A stretch of DNA of 64,000 bases from FEN-1219 sp963728995 (GTDB taxonomy: Bacteria > Pseudomonadota > Gammaproteobacteria > Steroidobacterales > Rariloculaceae), in contig CAVSMD010000001.1 in NCBI GenBank assembly GCA_963728995.1, positions 347,435 to 411,434 on the forward strand. The letters run 5' to 3'. The position numbers and the translations under genes are program-made. Each line of letters begins with the position of its first letter. Position 1 is the first letter of the stretch. Below, one piece after another: positions 17,434-25,421 of the stretch. The notes under the pieces are model-generated. The model was not told where the DNA came from. It made no database searches and was given only the letters and a program-made list of their open reading frames with translations.

Positions 17434-18228
17434 ATGAAAACCGGCTTTATCGGCCTTGGCATGCAGGGCAAGTACATGGCCGTGAACCTGGCGGCCGCGG
17501 GCTACGACCTGATGGTGTTCGACACCCGCCCGGGTCCGCTGGAGGAATTGGCGGCCGCGGGCGCGAAGGTGGCACGCTCCTGCGCGGAAGTAGCTGCGCA
17601 CGGCGAAATCATCCAAGTGTGCGTGCTGGACGACGCGCAGGTGGAAACGGTGGTCGCGGGCCCCGCGGGCCTGCTCGAGACGGCGGCGCCCGGCACCATC
17701 ATCGTGATCCACAGCACGATCGAGCCCGCCACGATCGAAAGGCTCGCGGGTTTGGCCGCGCAGAACAAGGTCGAGATGATGGACGTGCCGGTCAGCGGCA
17801 GCGAGAAGGGGGCGAAGAACAAAACCATGTCCTACATGGCGGGCGGCTCGCAAGCAGCGCTCGCGAAATGCCGGCCGCTGTTCGAGACATCGGGGCCTAA
17901 GATCCAGCACGTCGGTGAGATCGGCGCGGGCGTGCGTGCGAAGCTCGCCCACCAGATCATCATCTCGATCAACATGATGGCGGCCTACGAGGGGATGCGG
18001 GTGGGCGTCGAGTCCGGGGTCGACGCAAAAATCCTCGAGAAGGTCATCAACGAGGGGCTCGCCCAGAGCTGGGTGGCCGATCACTGGTCCGACCTCGCGT
18101 TCGGACCGCATTCCCGCAAGGTGTTCTACAAGGACCTGCACCTCGGGCTGAAGCTCGCGCACGAGCTGGGCATTCCCGCGCCGGGCGCGGGCCTGGCCCA
18201 GCAGCTGCTGGACAAGATCGTCCCGTGA
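17434..18228 (+). CDS. 3-hydroxyisobutyrate-dehydrogenase-family oxidoreductase
   Basis: A beta-hydroxyacid dehydrogenase. The Rossmann nucleotide site is MKTGFIGLGMQGKYMAVNLA (GxGxxG). The substrate loop is DVPVSGSEKGAKNKTMSYMA, where the GSEKGA stretch corresponds to the conserved SGG region, and the catalytic Lys is in GVRAKLAHQIIISINMMA. Length of 264 residues is slightly short of the usual 290. Starting at ATG 17434 it follows AGAGG; the longer frame from 17341 has no better support. It lies 26 bases before the dioxygenase alpha gene on the same strand and is probably co-transcribed. A short sequence inside it (TMSYMAGGSQAALAKCRP) is echoed by a gene relic at 34528-34583. Confidence 0.88.
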   Translation: MKTGFIGLGMQGKYMAVNLAAAGYDLMVFDTRPGPLEELAAAGAKVARSCAEVAAHGEIIQVCVLDDAQVETVVAGPAGLLETAAPGTIIVIHSTIEPATIERLAGLAAQNKVEMMDVPVSGSEKGAKNKTMSYMAGGSQAALAKCRPLFETSGPKIQHVGEIGAGVRAKLAHQIIISINMMAAYEGMRVGVESGVDAKILEKVINEGLAQSWVADHWSDLAFGPHSRKVFYKDLHLGLKLAHELGIPAPGAGLAQQLLDKIVP

Positions 18229-18253
18229 CGAGACCCACGAGCGAGACAGAACG

Positions 18254-19582
18254 ATGAGACGCACGCCTCCGTCTGCACACGACCTGGTCGACACCGCGCA
18301 CGGCGAGATCAGCCGCGAAATCTTCGTGAACGAGGACATTTACCGCGAGGAGAAAGTACGGATTTTTTCCCGCGCTTGGCTCTATGTCGGGCACGAGAGC
18401 CAGATCAAGAATCCGGGCGATTACTTCGTATCCAAGATGGGCGAGGAGTCCGTGATCCTCACGCGCGACTTCGGCGGCAAGGCTCATGTGTTCCTGAACA
18501 GCTGCGCGCATCGCGGGATGAAGCTCTGCCGCTACGATGCGGGCAATACGAAAGCGTTCCGCTGCCCTTACCACGCGTGGACCTATAAAACGGACGGCAC
18601 GCTGATTGGCGTGCAGGATTACGAGAACGCCTACCGGCCGCCGTTCGACAAATCCCAATGGGGATTGGTGGAGGTGGCGCAGCTCGCGAATTACATGGGC
18701 ACGATCTGGGCCACGTGGGACGAGGATGCACCGTCGTTCGAGGACTATCTCGGTGAAGCCGCGTTCGCGTTCGACAATGGTCTGTGCGCTTGGGACGGTG
18801 GCGACGGCGGCACGGAGCTGCTGGGCACCCCGCAGAAGTGGCGGGTTCCGTGCAACTGGAAGTTCATCGCCGAGAATTTCGCCGGCGATTGGCTGCACGG
18901 CGTCAGCCATCGGTCCGTCGACATGGTGCGCCTCGGCCCGAGCGGCGACGTGGGCCGCCGCGACGATTTCGGGCAATTGGTGGTGACGGCGTATCCGGAG
19001 GGCCACGGCGTCCTGTACAGCGTCTACCCGAATCAGGACATCCGCACCGAATACGCGACGTCGCCCGTCACGTCCGAATACTTCCAGCAGTGCTGGCAGC
19101 GCCGTCTCGAGAACCGCGGCTCGCTCGCCGGCACTTCCCCGCTGGTCGGCACGATCTTTCCCAACATGTCGTTTCATGCGCAACAGCCGCGCACGCTGCT
19201 GGTCTCGCACCCCGTGAGCGCCAACGAAACCGAGATGTGGCGAACGTACTTCGTGGACAAGCAGGCGCCGGACGAAGTGAAGCAGTACCTGCGGGAGTAT
19301 TACATGCGCTATTCCGGCCCGGGCGGCATGACCGAGCAGGACGACATGGAGAACTGGAACTACGCGCACGCTGCGAGCGGCGGCACCATCGCACGGCGCC
19401 GGCCATATCACTACAAGGCGGGGTTGGGCGCCGGCGGGCGCCACGCCGTGATTCCCGGGGTGGTCACCGAGCAGCCCATCACGAGCGAGCAGAACCCACG
19501 CGCCTTCTACAAGCGCTGGGCCGACTACATGGACATGGACCGCTGGGACGAGTTGCTCGACGCCCGCAAGGTCGGGGCTTGA
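18254..19582 (+). CDS. aromatic-ring-hydroxylating dioxygenase, large (Rieske) subunit
   Basis: The catalytic alpha subunit of a two-component Rieske oxygenase that adds dioxygen across an aromatic ring. The Rieske cluster ligands are CAHRGMKLCRY (Cys-x-His) and FRCPYHAWTYKTDG (Cys-x2-His), near residues 80-105. The mononuclear iron site is ENFAGDWLHGVSHRS, with a D-x3-H-x3-H arrangement, near residue 210. The length of 442 residues is standard. It begins 25 bases after the dehydrogenase and is followed 10 bases later by the beta subunit. No ferredoxin or reductase gene is adjacent, so electrons must come from a system encoded elsewhere. The substrate is unknown; benzoate-, biphenyl- and cinnamate-type relatives are all possible. 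Confidence 0.92.
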   Translation: MRRTPPSAHDLVDTAHGEISREIFVNEDIYREEKVRIFSRAWLYVGHESQIKNPGDYFVSKMGEESVILTRDFGGKAHVFLNSCAHRGMKLCRYDAGNTKAFRCPYHAWTYKTDGTLIGVQDYENAYRPPFDKSQWGLVEVAQLANYMGTIWATWDEDAPSFEDYLGEAAFAFDNGLCAWDGGDGGTELLGTPQKWRVPCNWKFIAENFAGDWLHGVSHRSVDMVRLGPSGDVGRRDDFGQLVVTAYPEGHGVLYSVYPNQDIRTEYATSPVTSEYFQQCWQRRLENRGSLAGTSPLVGTIFPNMSFHAQQPRTLLVSHPVSANETEMWRTYFVDKQAPDEVKQYLREYYMRYSGPGGMTEQDDMENWNYAHAASGGTIARRRPYHYKAGLGAGGRHAVIPGVVTEQPITSEQNPRAFYKRWADYMDMDRWDELLDARKVGA

Positions 19583-19592
19583 GGTTCGCGCC

Positions 19593-20144
19593 TTGACGAG
19601 ACCGAGCCTCACTCAGGATCGCCTCGCCTATCTCGATCTGCTGCGGGAGATCGAGGATCTTTTCTTCAGGGAAGCCGACCTGCTCGACGAGCGCGAATAC
19701 GACCGCTGGCTCGAGCTGCTCACGGAAGACGTCGTGTACTGGATGCCGATGCGGAAAAACGTCTCCTACGCGCTCCGCCAGCAGGACATCACGGCGGAAA
19801 ACGACCTCGCCTGGTTCCACGACGACAAGGAGACGCTCAGAAAGCGCGTCAAGCAGATACAAACCGGTATGCACTGGGCCGAAGAGCCCATTTCCCGCAT
19901 CTCGCATCTGATCACCAACGTCCGATTGGTGGAGCCGATTGCGTCGCTCGCCGAAGGCGAGACCACCACGACCACGTGCCGCTTCATCGTGTATCGAAAC
20001 CGCGTCGAGGACGAGACCGACCTGCTCGTGGGGCGGCGCGAAGATACCCTGGTGAGGACCGGCGGCGAGTTGAAGGTTGCACGACGCAAGATCATCCTCG
20101 ACCAAAGCGTGCTGCTCGCGAAGAATCTGACGATGTTCTTCTGA
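19593..20144 (+). CDS. aromatic-ring-hydroxylating dioxygenase, small (beta) subunit
   Basis: A 183-residue partner of the Rieske subunit upstream, with the cone-shaped NTF2-like beta-subunit fold that stabilises the alpha3beta3 hexamer: FREADLLDEREYDRWLELL, TEDVVYWMPMRK, then RISHLITNVRLVEP and KVARRKIILDQSVLLAKNL. The start is TTG at 19593, ten bases after the alpha stop; no in-frame ATG gives a complete N-terminus, and the alignment of the first helix supports this start. Use of TTG may lower its translation relative to alpha unless reinitiation compensates. Downstream, the frame of the permease relic begins within ten bases. Confidence 0.9.
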   Translation: MTRPSLTQDRLAYLDLLREIEDLFFREADLLDEREYDRWLELLTEDVVYWMPMRKNVSYALRQQDITAENDLAWFHDDKETLRKRVKQIQTGMHWAEEPISRISHLITNVRLVEPIASLAEGETTTTTCRFIVYRNRVEDETDLLVGRREDTLVRTGGELKVARRKIILDQSVLLAKNLTMFF

Positions 20145-20149
20145 TCGGC

Positions 20150-20688
20150 GTGAGGAACGTAGCCGCAGCACAATGGCTCGAATCCGTCGCGCAGGACGTT
20201 CGCTACGGAATCAGATCGATGGCGCGCGCCCGCACGGCCACCGTCGTCGCGGTCGCGACCCTCGCGGTGGCAATTGGCGTCAATGCGGCCGTCTTCACGG
20301 TGACGAACGCCGTGCTCTTCAAGGGGTTCGCCGGCGTGGTCCAAAACGACCGGCTCCTCTATGTCAGCAACGGCGGGTGCTGCATCGCGTATCCGGACTT
20401 CGAAGACTATCGAGCGCAGGCGAAGTCGTTTCAGTCCATGGGCATCGTGCGACGCTCGTGTGCCGGCAAGGCCTATGGCCGTGCTGCCTTGGCCTCTGCA
20501 TAGGCTTTGCGGCGTCCATCGCGGTCAATCGCGTGCTGGCGTCGATGCTCGTGCAGGTGTCCGTGTACGACCCGCTTTCGCTGACGGTCGCGGCAGCCGC
20601 GCTGGCCGGCGCGGCCCTGCTCGGCTGTCTGGTGCCCACGTACCGCGCGATGCGCCTGAGCCCGATCGTCGCGCTCCGGCACGACTAG
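20150..20688 (+). pseudogene. ADOP/MacB-type permease, internally deleted
   Basis: Two ends of one ABC-type permease are joined with the middle missing. Bases 20150 to about 20460 encode the N-terminus (VAQDVRYGIRSMARARTATV, first membrane helix VAVATLAVAIGVNAAVFTV, then YPDFEDYRAQAKSFQSMG). From about 20480, in another frame, follows the extreme C-terminus (GLCIGFAASIAVNRVLASML, DPLSLTVAAAALAGAALLG, MRLSPIVALRHD). Intact members of this FtsX-like family have roughly 800 residues, so about 600 are gone. The join at about 20,450-20,490 also shifts frame. The family exports or remodels at the inner membrane in Acidobacteria and Xanthomonad relatives. Not functional. Confidence 0.85.
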
Positions 20689-20727
20689 CCGCCGCCTCGA
20701 CGCGCGTGTCGGAGGGATTCCGGCCCC

Positions 20728-21153
20728 TTAGAGGAATTGCGGACTTATCGCAGCAAATCTCGCGAAGTCTCGATCGGCCGTGATGAGATCGCGCACCCCG
20801 AGTTCGATGCACGAGGCGACGATTTGCGCGTCGAACGCGAGATTGCCACGAACCTCCGCGCTCTCACAAACACCGCGAAAAGTACTCGCGTACGATTGAC
20901 CCGGCAATAGCAGGCGACTGGAAGGACTCTCCAGCAAGCGATCGATGAAATTCAGGGCGGTGCGCAAGTCGGTGGGTGGCGTGAATACGCGCAAATGGGT
21001 GACGACTCGGACGAACTCGGCGATGCAGAAAACCGGCAGCCCCCACGGACTATCGCCTTCTGCGAGCGCGCTGAGCCTCCGGAGCGCTTCAGCGTGACGC
21101 TCGGTTTCGCGCCGATGGGCATAGATCAATACGTTGGTGTCCACCCCGATCAA
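20728..21153 (-). CDS. vapC: PIN-domain toxin, VapC family
   Basis: A 141-residue PIN ribonuclease, the toxin of a VapBC pair. Acidic metal ligands are visible: Asp5 in IGVDTNVLIYAH, Glu near residue 46 in FCIAEFVRVV, Asp near 109 in LAFDAQIVAS, and Asp near 127 in LITADRDFARF. The gene begins at TTG 21153, whose bases overlap the TGA of the antitoxin gene (TTGA), so translation is coupled. Toxins of this subgroup cleave tRNA or rRNA; which one cannot be said. The 3' end lies 40 bases from the permease relic. Confidence 0.93.
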   Translation of the reverse strand: MIGVDTNVLIYAHRRETERHAEALRRLSALAEGDSPWGLPVFCIAEFVRVVTHLRVFTPPTDLRTALNFIDRLLESPSSRLLLPGQSYASTFRGVCESAEVRGNLAFDAQIVASCIELGVRDLITADRDFARFAAISPQFL

Positions 21154-21386
21154 TCGCGCTCCATCAAATCGTAGAGCGCGTTGCGGTCGGCGACATCAAC
21201 CGCGGGGGGCGCCGTGCCCTCGACGATCGGCAGCTCGAGCGTGAACTTGCTGCGCCCCCGGGGGCGCGGCAAAAGGCGGGCCCTGAGCGCATCCTCGATA
21301 TACGCTCGCAACGGTATCCCTGCGGCAGCGGCACGTTGTTTTGCCAGGCGCAGTAGCTCGTCGTCGAGATCGATCGTGGTCTTCAT
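21150..21386 (-). CDS. vapB: VapB-type antitoxin
   Basis: The antitoxin, 78 residues from ATG 21386: MKTTIDLDDELLRLAKQRAA is a ribbon-helix-helix DNA-binding start, and the tail (PIVEGTAPPAVDVADRNALY) is the flexible segment that would wrap and inhibit the PIN toxin. It is the first gene of the operon and overlaps vapC. A longer frame from 21404 (MIWFSH) is possible but adds nothing to the RHH fold. VapB usually represses its own promoter together with VapC; I could not pick out the operator. Confidence 0.9.
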   Translation of the reverse strand: MKTTIDLDDELLRLAKQRAAAAGIPLRAYIEDALRARLLPRPRGRSKFTLELPIVEGTAPPAVDVADRNALYDLMERD

Positions 21387-21522
21387 ATGGCTGAACCATA
21401 TCACCGACCCGTAAATACGGCAACCTCACGACGGCCCTCCGGCAAGCCAAAACACGGCTCGAGGTCGAGGCTTCGACCCCTCGTGCTCCACGAACCCAAC
21501 GGAGAACGGCGGGCGCTACTAG

Positions 21523-22104
21523 CTACTTCAGCAACTTCTCGACCGCGTTGTTGAACTGTTGCGACTCCGGCTCCACAGCGCTGTCGAAGTACTGCGCAAC
21601 CTTGCCGTCGGCGGTGACGAGGTACTTATTGAAGTTCCACTGCGGCTCCTGAGTCTGCCGCGCGAGCTCCTTGAACACGGCGTTGGCCTCCGGTCCCTTC
21701 ACGTGCTGCGGCGCGAGCATCGTGAACTTCACGCCGTAGTTGATGAAGCACGTCGTGGCCGCTTCGGCCTCGTCCTTCGCTTCCTGATTGAAGTCATCCG
21801 ACGAGAAGCCGACCACCACGAGTCCCCGCGCTTTGTACTTCTGGTAGGCCTCTTCCAGTCCTTTGAACTGCGGCGTGAAGCCGCAGTGGCTCGCGGTGTT
21901 CACGATCAGCATCGGGTTGCCCGCGACGAGCGTGCAGAGGTTCACGCTGTCCGAGGAGTGCAGCTTGCGGTACTCCTGGTTCAGGAACGCCGGGCACGAT
22001 GCGGCGGCAGATGCAGTCGACACCGCGGAGACCTGCGGCGCCGGCGACAAGTGCAACACTGCGACCAGCGCAACGAATGTCGCTACGGCATAGGCGGTCT
22101 TCAT
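21523..22104 (-). CDS. exported glutathione peroxidase
   Basis: A 193-residue protein with a signal peptide (AYAVATFVALVAVLHLSPAP) and a thioredoxin-like glutathione peroxidase domain that reduces peroxides. The peroxidatic Cys lies in MLIVNTASHCGFTPQFKGLE, followed by GLVVVGFSSDDFNQEAKDE (the Gln position is present in DDFNQE) and the Trp in EPQWNFNKYLV. Most bacterial enzymes are cytosolic; this one is probably periplasmic, where it may use thioredoxin-like donors rather than glutathione. Divergent from the VOC gene. Confidence 0.93.
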   Translation of the reverse strand: MKTAYAVATFVALVAVLHLSPAPQVSAVSTASAAASCPAFLNQEYRKLHSSDSVNLCTLVAGNPMLIVNTASHCGFTPQFKGLEEAYQKYKARGLVVVGFSSDDFNQEAKDEAEAATTCFINYGVKFTMLAPQHVKGPEANAVFKELARQTQEPQWNFNKYLVTADGKVAQYFDSAVEPESQQFNNAVEKLLK

Positions 22105-22256
22105 CGGCGGACCTCGCGGTTGGGCTTAAGGGGAATAGACGATACCCCAGGTCGGCGTGCGTAGCACGCTCCGAAGCCCTGCGATCGGGCCGCGCTTGAA
22201 CCCGAACCGACGCGCGAACATCATCACGGGCGCGCCGCTTGAACAGGGAGGGCGCC

Positions 22257-23321
22257 ATGATGAAGGTGACCAAGATCAGCTGCGTTTGCCTGTCCAGCCT
22301 CGCCGCGTTGCTCGTGGCGGCCGGCACCGCAGATGCGCAGGGGCAAGCACCGCGTCCCGGCGATCCGCCCGCCGCACCCGTGCCCACCGGGCTCGTCGTC
22401 GGCTCGGGCAACTTCTACAGCCCGATCGTCGCGGATCTCGAGAAAGCCGTCGCGTTCTATCGCGACGGCCTCGGCTTCGACGTGCAGGGCGAGCCGACGA
22501 ACTTCGACGATAATCCGCAGCTCCGGGCCATGTTCGGGCTCCCGGACTCCCGCTTCCGCCAGCAGATCGGGCGCGCACCGCCCACACCGGGGGGCGTCGA
22601 AATCGTCGAAATTTCCAAGGCCGGCGGTCAACCTGTCGAGCGGCGCATTCAGGACCCGGGCACGACGATGCTGCTGGTCGCCATGCGCGACATCAACGCG
22701 CCGCTCGCTCGCGTGAAGCAGCTCGGGGCGCCGGTCGTCACGACCGGCGGCGTGCCGGTCAACATGCCGGGGCAGACGCTCGCGGTGGTCGTCAGGGATC
22801 CGGCGGGCCACTTCGTCCAGCTCGTTCAGCCCGGCACCGCGCCGCCGGGCTCGACCGCGAACATCATCGGCGTCCGGGTGCGGCACACCGTCGCCAACCT
22901 CGAGAGATCGCTTGCGCTCTATCGCGACACGCTGGCGCTTGCCGGCAGCCGTGAGCTTCCGCCGTACACCGGTAGCGCGAATGTGCTCGACTTGCTCGGG
23001 CTGCCACACGATCTGCAATACCGGCTCGCGAGGCTCACGGTGCCGACGTCGGGTCTGCCGTTTGAGCTGATCGAGTGGCAAGGCGCTCGCCCGCCCGCCG
23101 ACCCGGCCAACCTCGCAGACCCCGGCTCGACGCGGATGCAGCTGCGCGTATCGAACATAGATGACGCAGTCGCGGCGCTCACGAAGGCCGGTGGCACGTT
23201 CATTTCGACGGGTGGCAAGCCGCTCGATCTGCCGACTGCCAACGCAACGCTGAAGGTCGGCATCGTGCGCGATCCCGACGGGCTGTTTCTGGTGCTGATC
23301 CAGGCGCCGCCGGCGAAATAG
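22257..23321 (+). CDS. exported protein with two VOC (glyoxalase-fold) domains
   Basis: From ATG 22257 after GGGAGG, a signal peptide (TKISCVCLSSLAALLVAAG) is followed by two vicinal-oxygen-chelate units: residues about 40-190 (SPIVADLEKAVAFYRDGLGF, with VVVRDPAGHFVQLVQPG) and about 200-354 (RHTVANLERSLALYRDTLAL, with VGIVRDPDGLFLVLIQAPP). The end-of-domain DPAGHF / DPDGLF phrases are the usual metal-binding strand, although the expected Glu ligand reads Gln or Leu in places, so metal-dependent catalysis is uncertain. Periplasmic VOC proteins are uncommon. A similar gene lies at 25422, the other side of the TetR/monooxygenase operon, suggesting a shared pathway. Confidence 0.85.
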   Translation: MMKVTKISCVCLSSLAALLVAAGTADAQGQAPRPGDPPAAPVPTGLVVGSGNFYSPIVADLEKAVAFYRDGLGFDVQGEPTNFDDNPQLRAMFGLPDSRFRQQIGRAPPTPGGVEIVEISKAGGQPVERRIQDPGTTMLLVAMRDINAPLARVKQLGAPVVTTGGVPVNMPGQTLAVVVRDPAGHFVQLVQPGTAPPGSTANIIGVRVRHTVANLERSLALYRDTLALAGSRELPPYTGSANVLDLLGLPHDLQYRLARLTVPTSGLPFELIEWQGARPPADPANLADPGSTRMQLRVSNIDDAVAALTKAGGTFISTGGKPLDLPTANATLKVGIVRDPDGLFLVLIQAPPAK

Positions 23322-23427
23322 CAGACCGAGGCGCGCTTGGCTGCTCCCCTGCCCGGCGCCTGGCTCCGCGTCCAGGCCCTCAGGCGCAAACGAACGGCGC
23401 GAGCTCCGCTACGACAATCCGTGCAGC

Positions 23428-23456
23428 TTGCTGACCGACCGATCGGTCGGTATACT
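23428..23456 (+). promoter_or_regulatory. sigma-70-type promoter of tetR with operator in the spacer
   Basis: TTGCTG (23428-23433), 17 bases, TATACT (23451-23456). The spacer is filled by the palindrome described next. Transcription would start at about 23463, one base before the ATG at 23464, so the message would be leaderless or nearly so. Confidence 0.7.
23434..23451. promoter_or_regulatory. perfect 18-bp palindrome, TetR operator
   Basis: ACCGACCGATCGGTCGGT is identical to its own reverse complement, carrying the ACCGACC/GGTCGGT half-sites common for TetR-family repressors. It occupies the entire -35/-10 spacer, so bound repressor would block RNA polymerase, implying autoregulation of tetR and control of the monooxygenase behind it. 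Confidence 0.85.
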
Positions 23457-23463
23457 CTTCTCC

Positions 23464-24027
23464 ATGAAACCGCGACGCGACACTCGCACCTCCATCGTCG
23501 AAGCCGCCATCGTCCTGCTCGGGCGCGACGGCCCGGATGGCTTCAGCGCGTCGGCGCTCGCCCGCGAGGTCGGTATCAGCAAGGCCAACCTGTTTCATCA
23601 CTTTCCCAATTTCGACGAGATCCCCCTCGCCGCGTTCGACCTGCTCGGCGCCGCCATGCTCGCGCCGGCACGCAAGCCGCCGGCGACAGCCCGCGACTGG
23701 CTGCTGCAGCTCGGCAACATGACCTTCAAAATCACGAGGGAGCAGCAAGGCTTCCTCAGAGCCTACTTCGTCTTCTTCGGCCGAGCCCTGTTCGACGAGC
23801 GCATGCGGAAAAGAATCGACGCGAGCGCGGCGCCGGTACTTGCCGGAATGGTCGAACAGCTGCGCCAGTTCATGCCGAGGCCGGAAGCGGAAACCACCGC
23901 ACGTCTCGCCCTGATGACGCTCGACGGCCTCGGTCTGCATCTGCTGGCGCTCGGCGCGGAACGCAAGACGCGACAGGCGTGGCGGCGGTTCGTGGACGCA
24001 CTCTTTCCAGAGGAGAAGACATCATGA
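23464..24027 (+). CDS. TetR-family transcriptional repressor
   Basis: A 187-residue regulator from ATG 23464. The helix-turn-helix is SIVEAAIVLLGRDGPDGF then SASALAREVGISKANLFHHF, the standard TetR N-terminus; the C-terminal helices (from about residue 75) form the ligand and dimer domain. The longer frame from 23428 would run through the promoter and operator and is rejected. The stop overlaps the ATG of the FAD monooxygenase (ATGA, 24024-24027). The inducer is probably a substrate or product of that enzyme, which is an inference from gene order. Confidence 0.93.
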   Translation: MKPRRDTRTSIVEAAIVLLGRDGPDGFSASALAREVGISKANLFHHFPNFDEIPLAAFDLLGAAMLAPARKPPATARDWLLQLGNMTFKITREQQGFLRAYFVFFGRALFDERMRKRIDASAAPVLAGMVEQLRQFMPRPEAETTARLALMTLDGLGLHLLALGAERKTRQAWRRFVDALFPEEKTS

Positions 24028-25202
24028 AAGCAATCATCTGCGGCGCCGGCATCGCCGGCCTCTCCCTCGGCTGCTGCCTCGGCCGCGACGGCTGGGATGT
24101 CGTCATCGTCGAACGCACCCGGAGCCTCCGCAACGAAGGCTACATGATCGACTTCATGGGCTCGGGCTATGACGTCGCCGAGCGACTGGGCCTGCTGCCG
24201 CGTCTGAAGGAGATCGCTTACGACATTCCCACCGTGGACTGGATGGACGGCAAGGGCCACGTCAGCGCACAGCTCGACTACCACCGTTTCGCCGGCCTGC
24301 TCGACGGCCGGCTGCTCAGCCTGATGCGCGGCGATCTCGAGCGCGCCCTCTTCGAGGCGCTGCCGAAGTCGGTCGACATGCGCTTCGACCAGACGATCGC
24401 CACCATCGCGGACAAGGGCGACGCGGTCGCTGTGACGCTCTCCGACGGCACGGTCGAAACCGCCGATCTGCTGGTGGGCGCGGACGGCATCCACTCGCAG
24501 ATTCGCGCCGCCACGTTCGGCGACGAGAGCCGGTTCTCGCGCTACCTCGGCTACCACACCGCGGCGTTCATCTACGAAGACGAGGCGGCCGCCAGCGATC
24601 TCGGCAACCGGTTCAGGATCATGGCCCTGCCCGGCCGGCAGGCCGGCTTCTATCCGATCCGCGGCGGCAAGGTGGCCGCCTTCTTTGCCCACGTCGCCAA
24701 GGATCCGGCGCTGCCGGACGATCCGCTGGCCGAGCTCCGCCGCGTCTACGGCGACCTCGGCTGGCTCGTGCCAACCAGCTTGAACCGGGCCGCCAGCCTT
24801 CCGGGCATCTACTACGACCAAATCGCCCAGATCGAGATGGATCGATGGAGCAAGGGCCGCATCACGCTGATCGGCGACGCCGCCGACGCCGTCTCGCTGC
24901 TCGCCGGCCAGGGGGCATCGCTGGCCATGGGTACCGCATATGTTCTGGCCGAGGAGCTGCGGACGAATACGGACGTTCCGGCGGCGCTCGATGCCTATCA
25001 GCAGCGCCTGCTAGCGGATGTGCGCAAGAAGCAGGAATCCGGGCGCAAGACAGCGCGCTGGATCGTGCCGCAGACCAAGTGGGACATCACGCTCCGCAAT
25101 CTGACGCTGCGGGCCGCGACCATGCCGGGCCTGAGTTGGGTTCTGGCGCCGTTCTTGGTGTCGGGCACCGAAAGCATCATCGCGCGCGACAAGGCTGCCT
25201 AA
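24024..25202 (+). CDS. FAD-dependent monooxygenase (PHBH fold)
   Basis: A 392-residue group A flavoprotein monooxygenase. It has the FAD dinucleotide motif MKAIICGAGIAGLSLGCCLG, the DG motif LLVGADGIHSQIR (about residue 155) and the GD motif RITLIGDAADAVSLLAGQGA (about residue 280), all in the expected order. Such enzymes hydroxylate aromatic or polyketide-like compounds with NAD(P)H and oxygen in the cytoplasm; TetX-like antibiotic-inactivating enzymes share the same motifs. Control by a co-transcribed TetR favours a detoxification or inducible catabolic role. It is translationally coupled to tetR. Confidence 0.92.
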   Translation: MKAIICGAGIAGLSLGCCLGRDGWDVVIVERTRSLRNEGYMIDFMGSGYDVAERLGLLPRLKEIAYDIPTVDWMDGKGHVSAQLDYHRFAGLLDGRLLSLMRGDLERALFEALPKSVDMRFDQTIATIADKGDAVAVTLSDGTVETADLLVGADGIHSQIRAATFGDESRFSRYLGYHTAAFIYEDEAAASDLGNRFRIMALPGRQAGFYPIRGGKVAAFFAHVAKDPALPDDPLAELRRVYGDLGWLVPTSLNRAASLPGIYYDQIAQIEMDRWSKGRITLIGDAADAVSLLAGQGASLAMGTAYVLAEELRTNTDVPAALDAYQQRLLADVRKKQESGRKTARWIVPQTKWDITLRNLTLRAATMPGLSWVLAPFLVSGTESIIARDKAA

Positions 25203-25421
25203 CGTCGCTTCCGCCGAGACACTTCTGACCGAAGGGACGACATGCTTTCGGGCGCAAGGCGCTCGGTCGGCGGCGTGTCACGGATCGGCCAAGCACTCGC
25301 ACAACGCCGCCGTCTCGATCACCCCAGTGGCGCCGCACAGGACCGCCTTCATCAGGCGATTGTATTCACCGGGCGCCGCCCGATATCCTCAGCGCGGTTG
25401 GCCGCTTCAAGTGAGGTTTCG

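Noticed and set aside
17386..19612. Long minus-strand frames opposite the dehydrogenase and dioxygenase genes
   Set aside because: GC-driven shadows; the plus-strand frames carry complete Rossmann and Rieske motifs.
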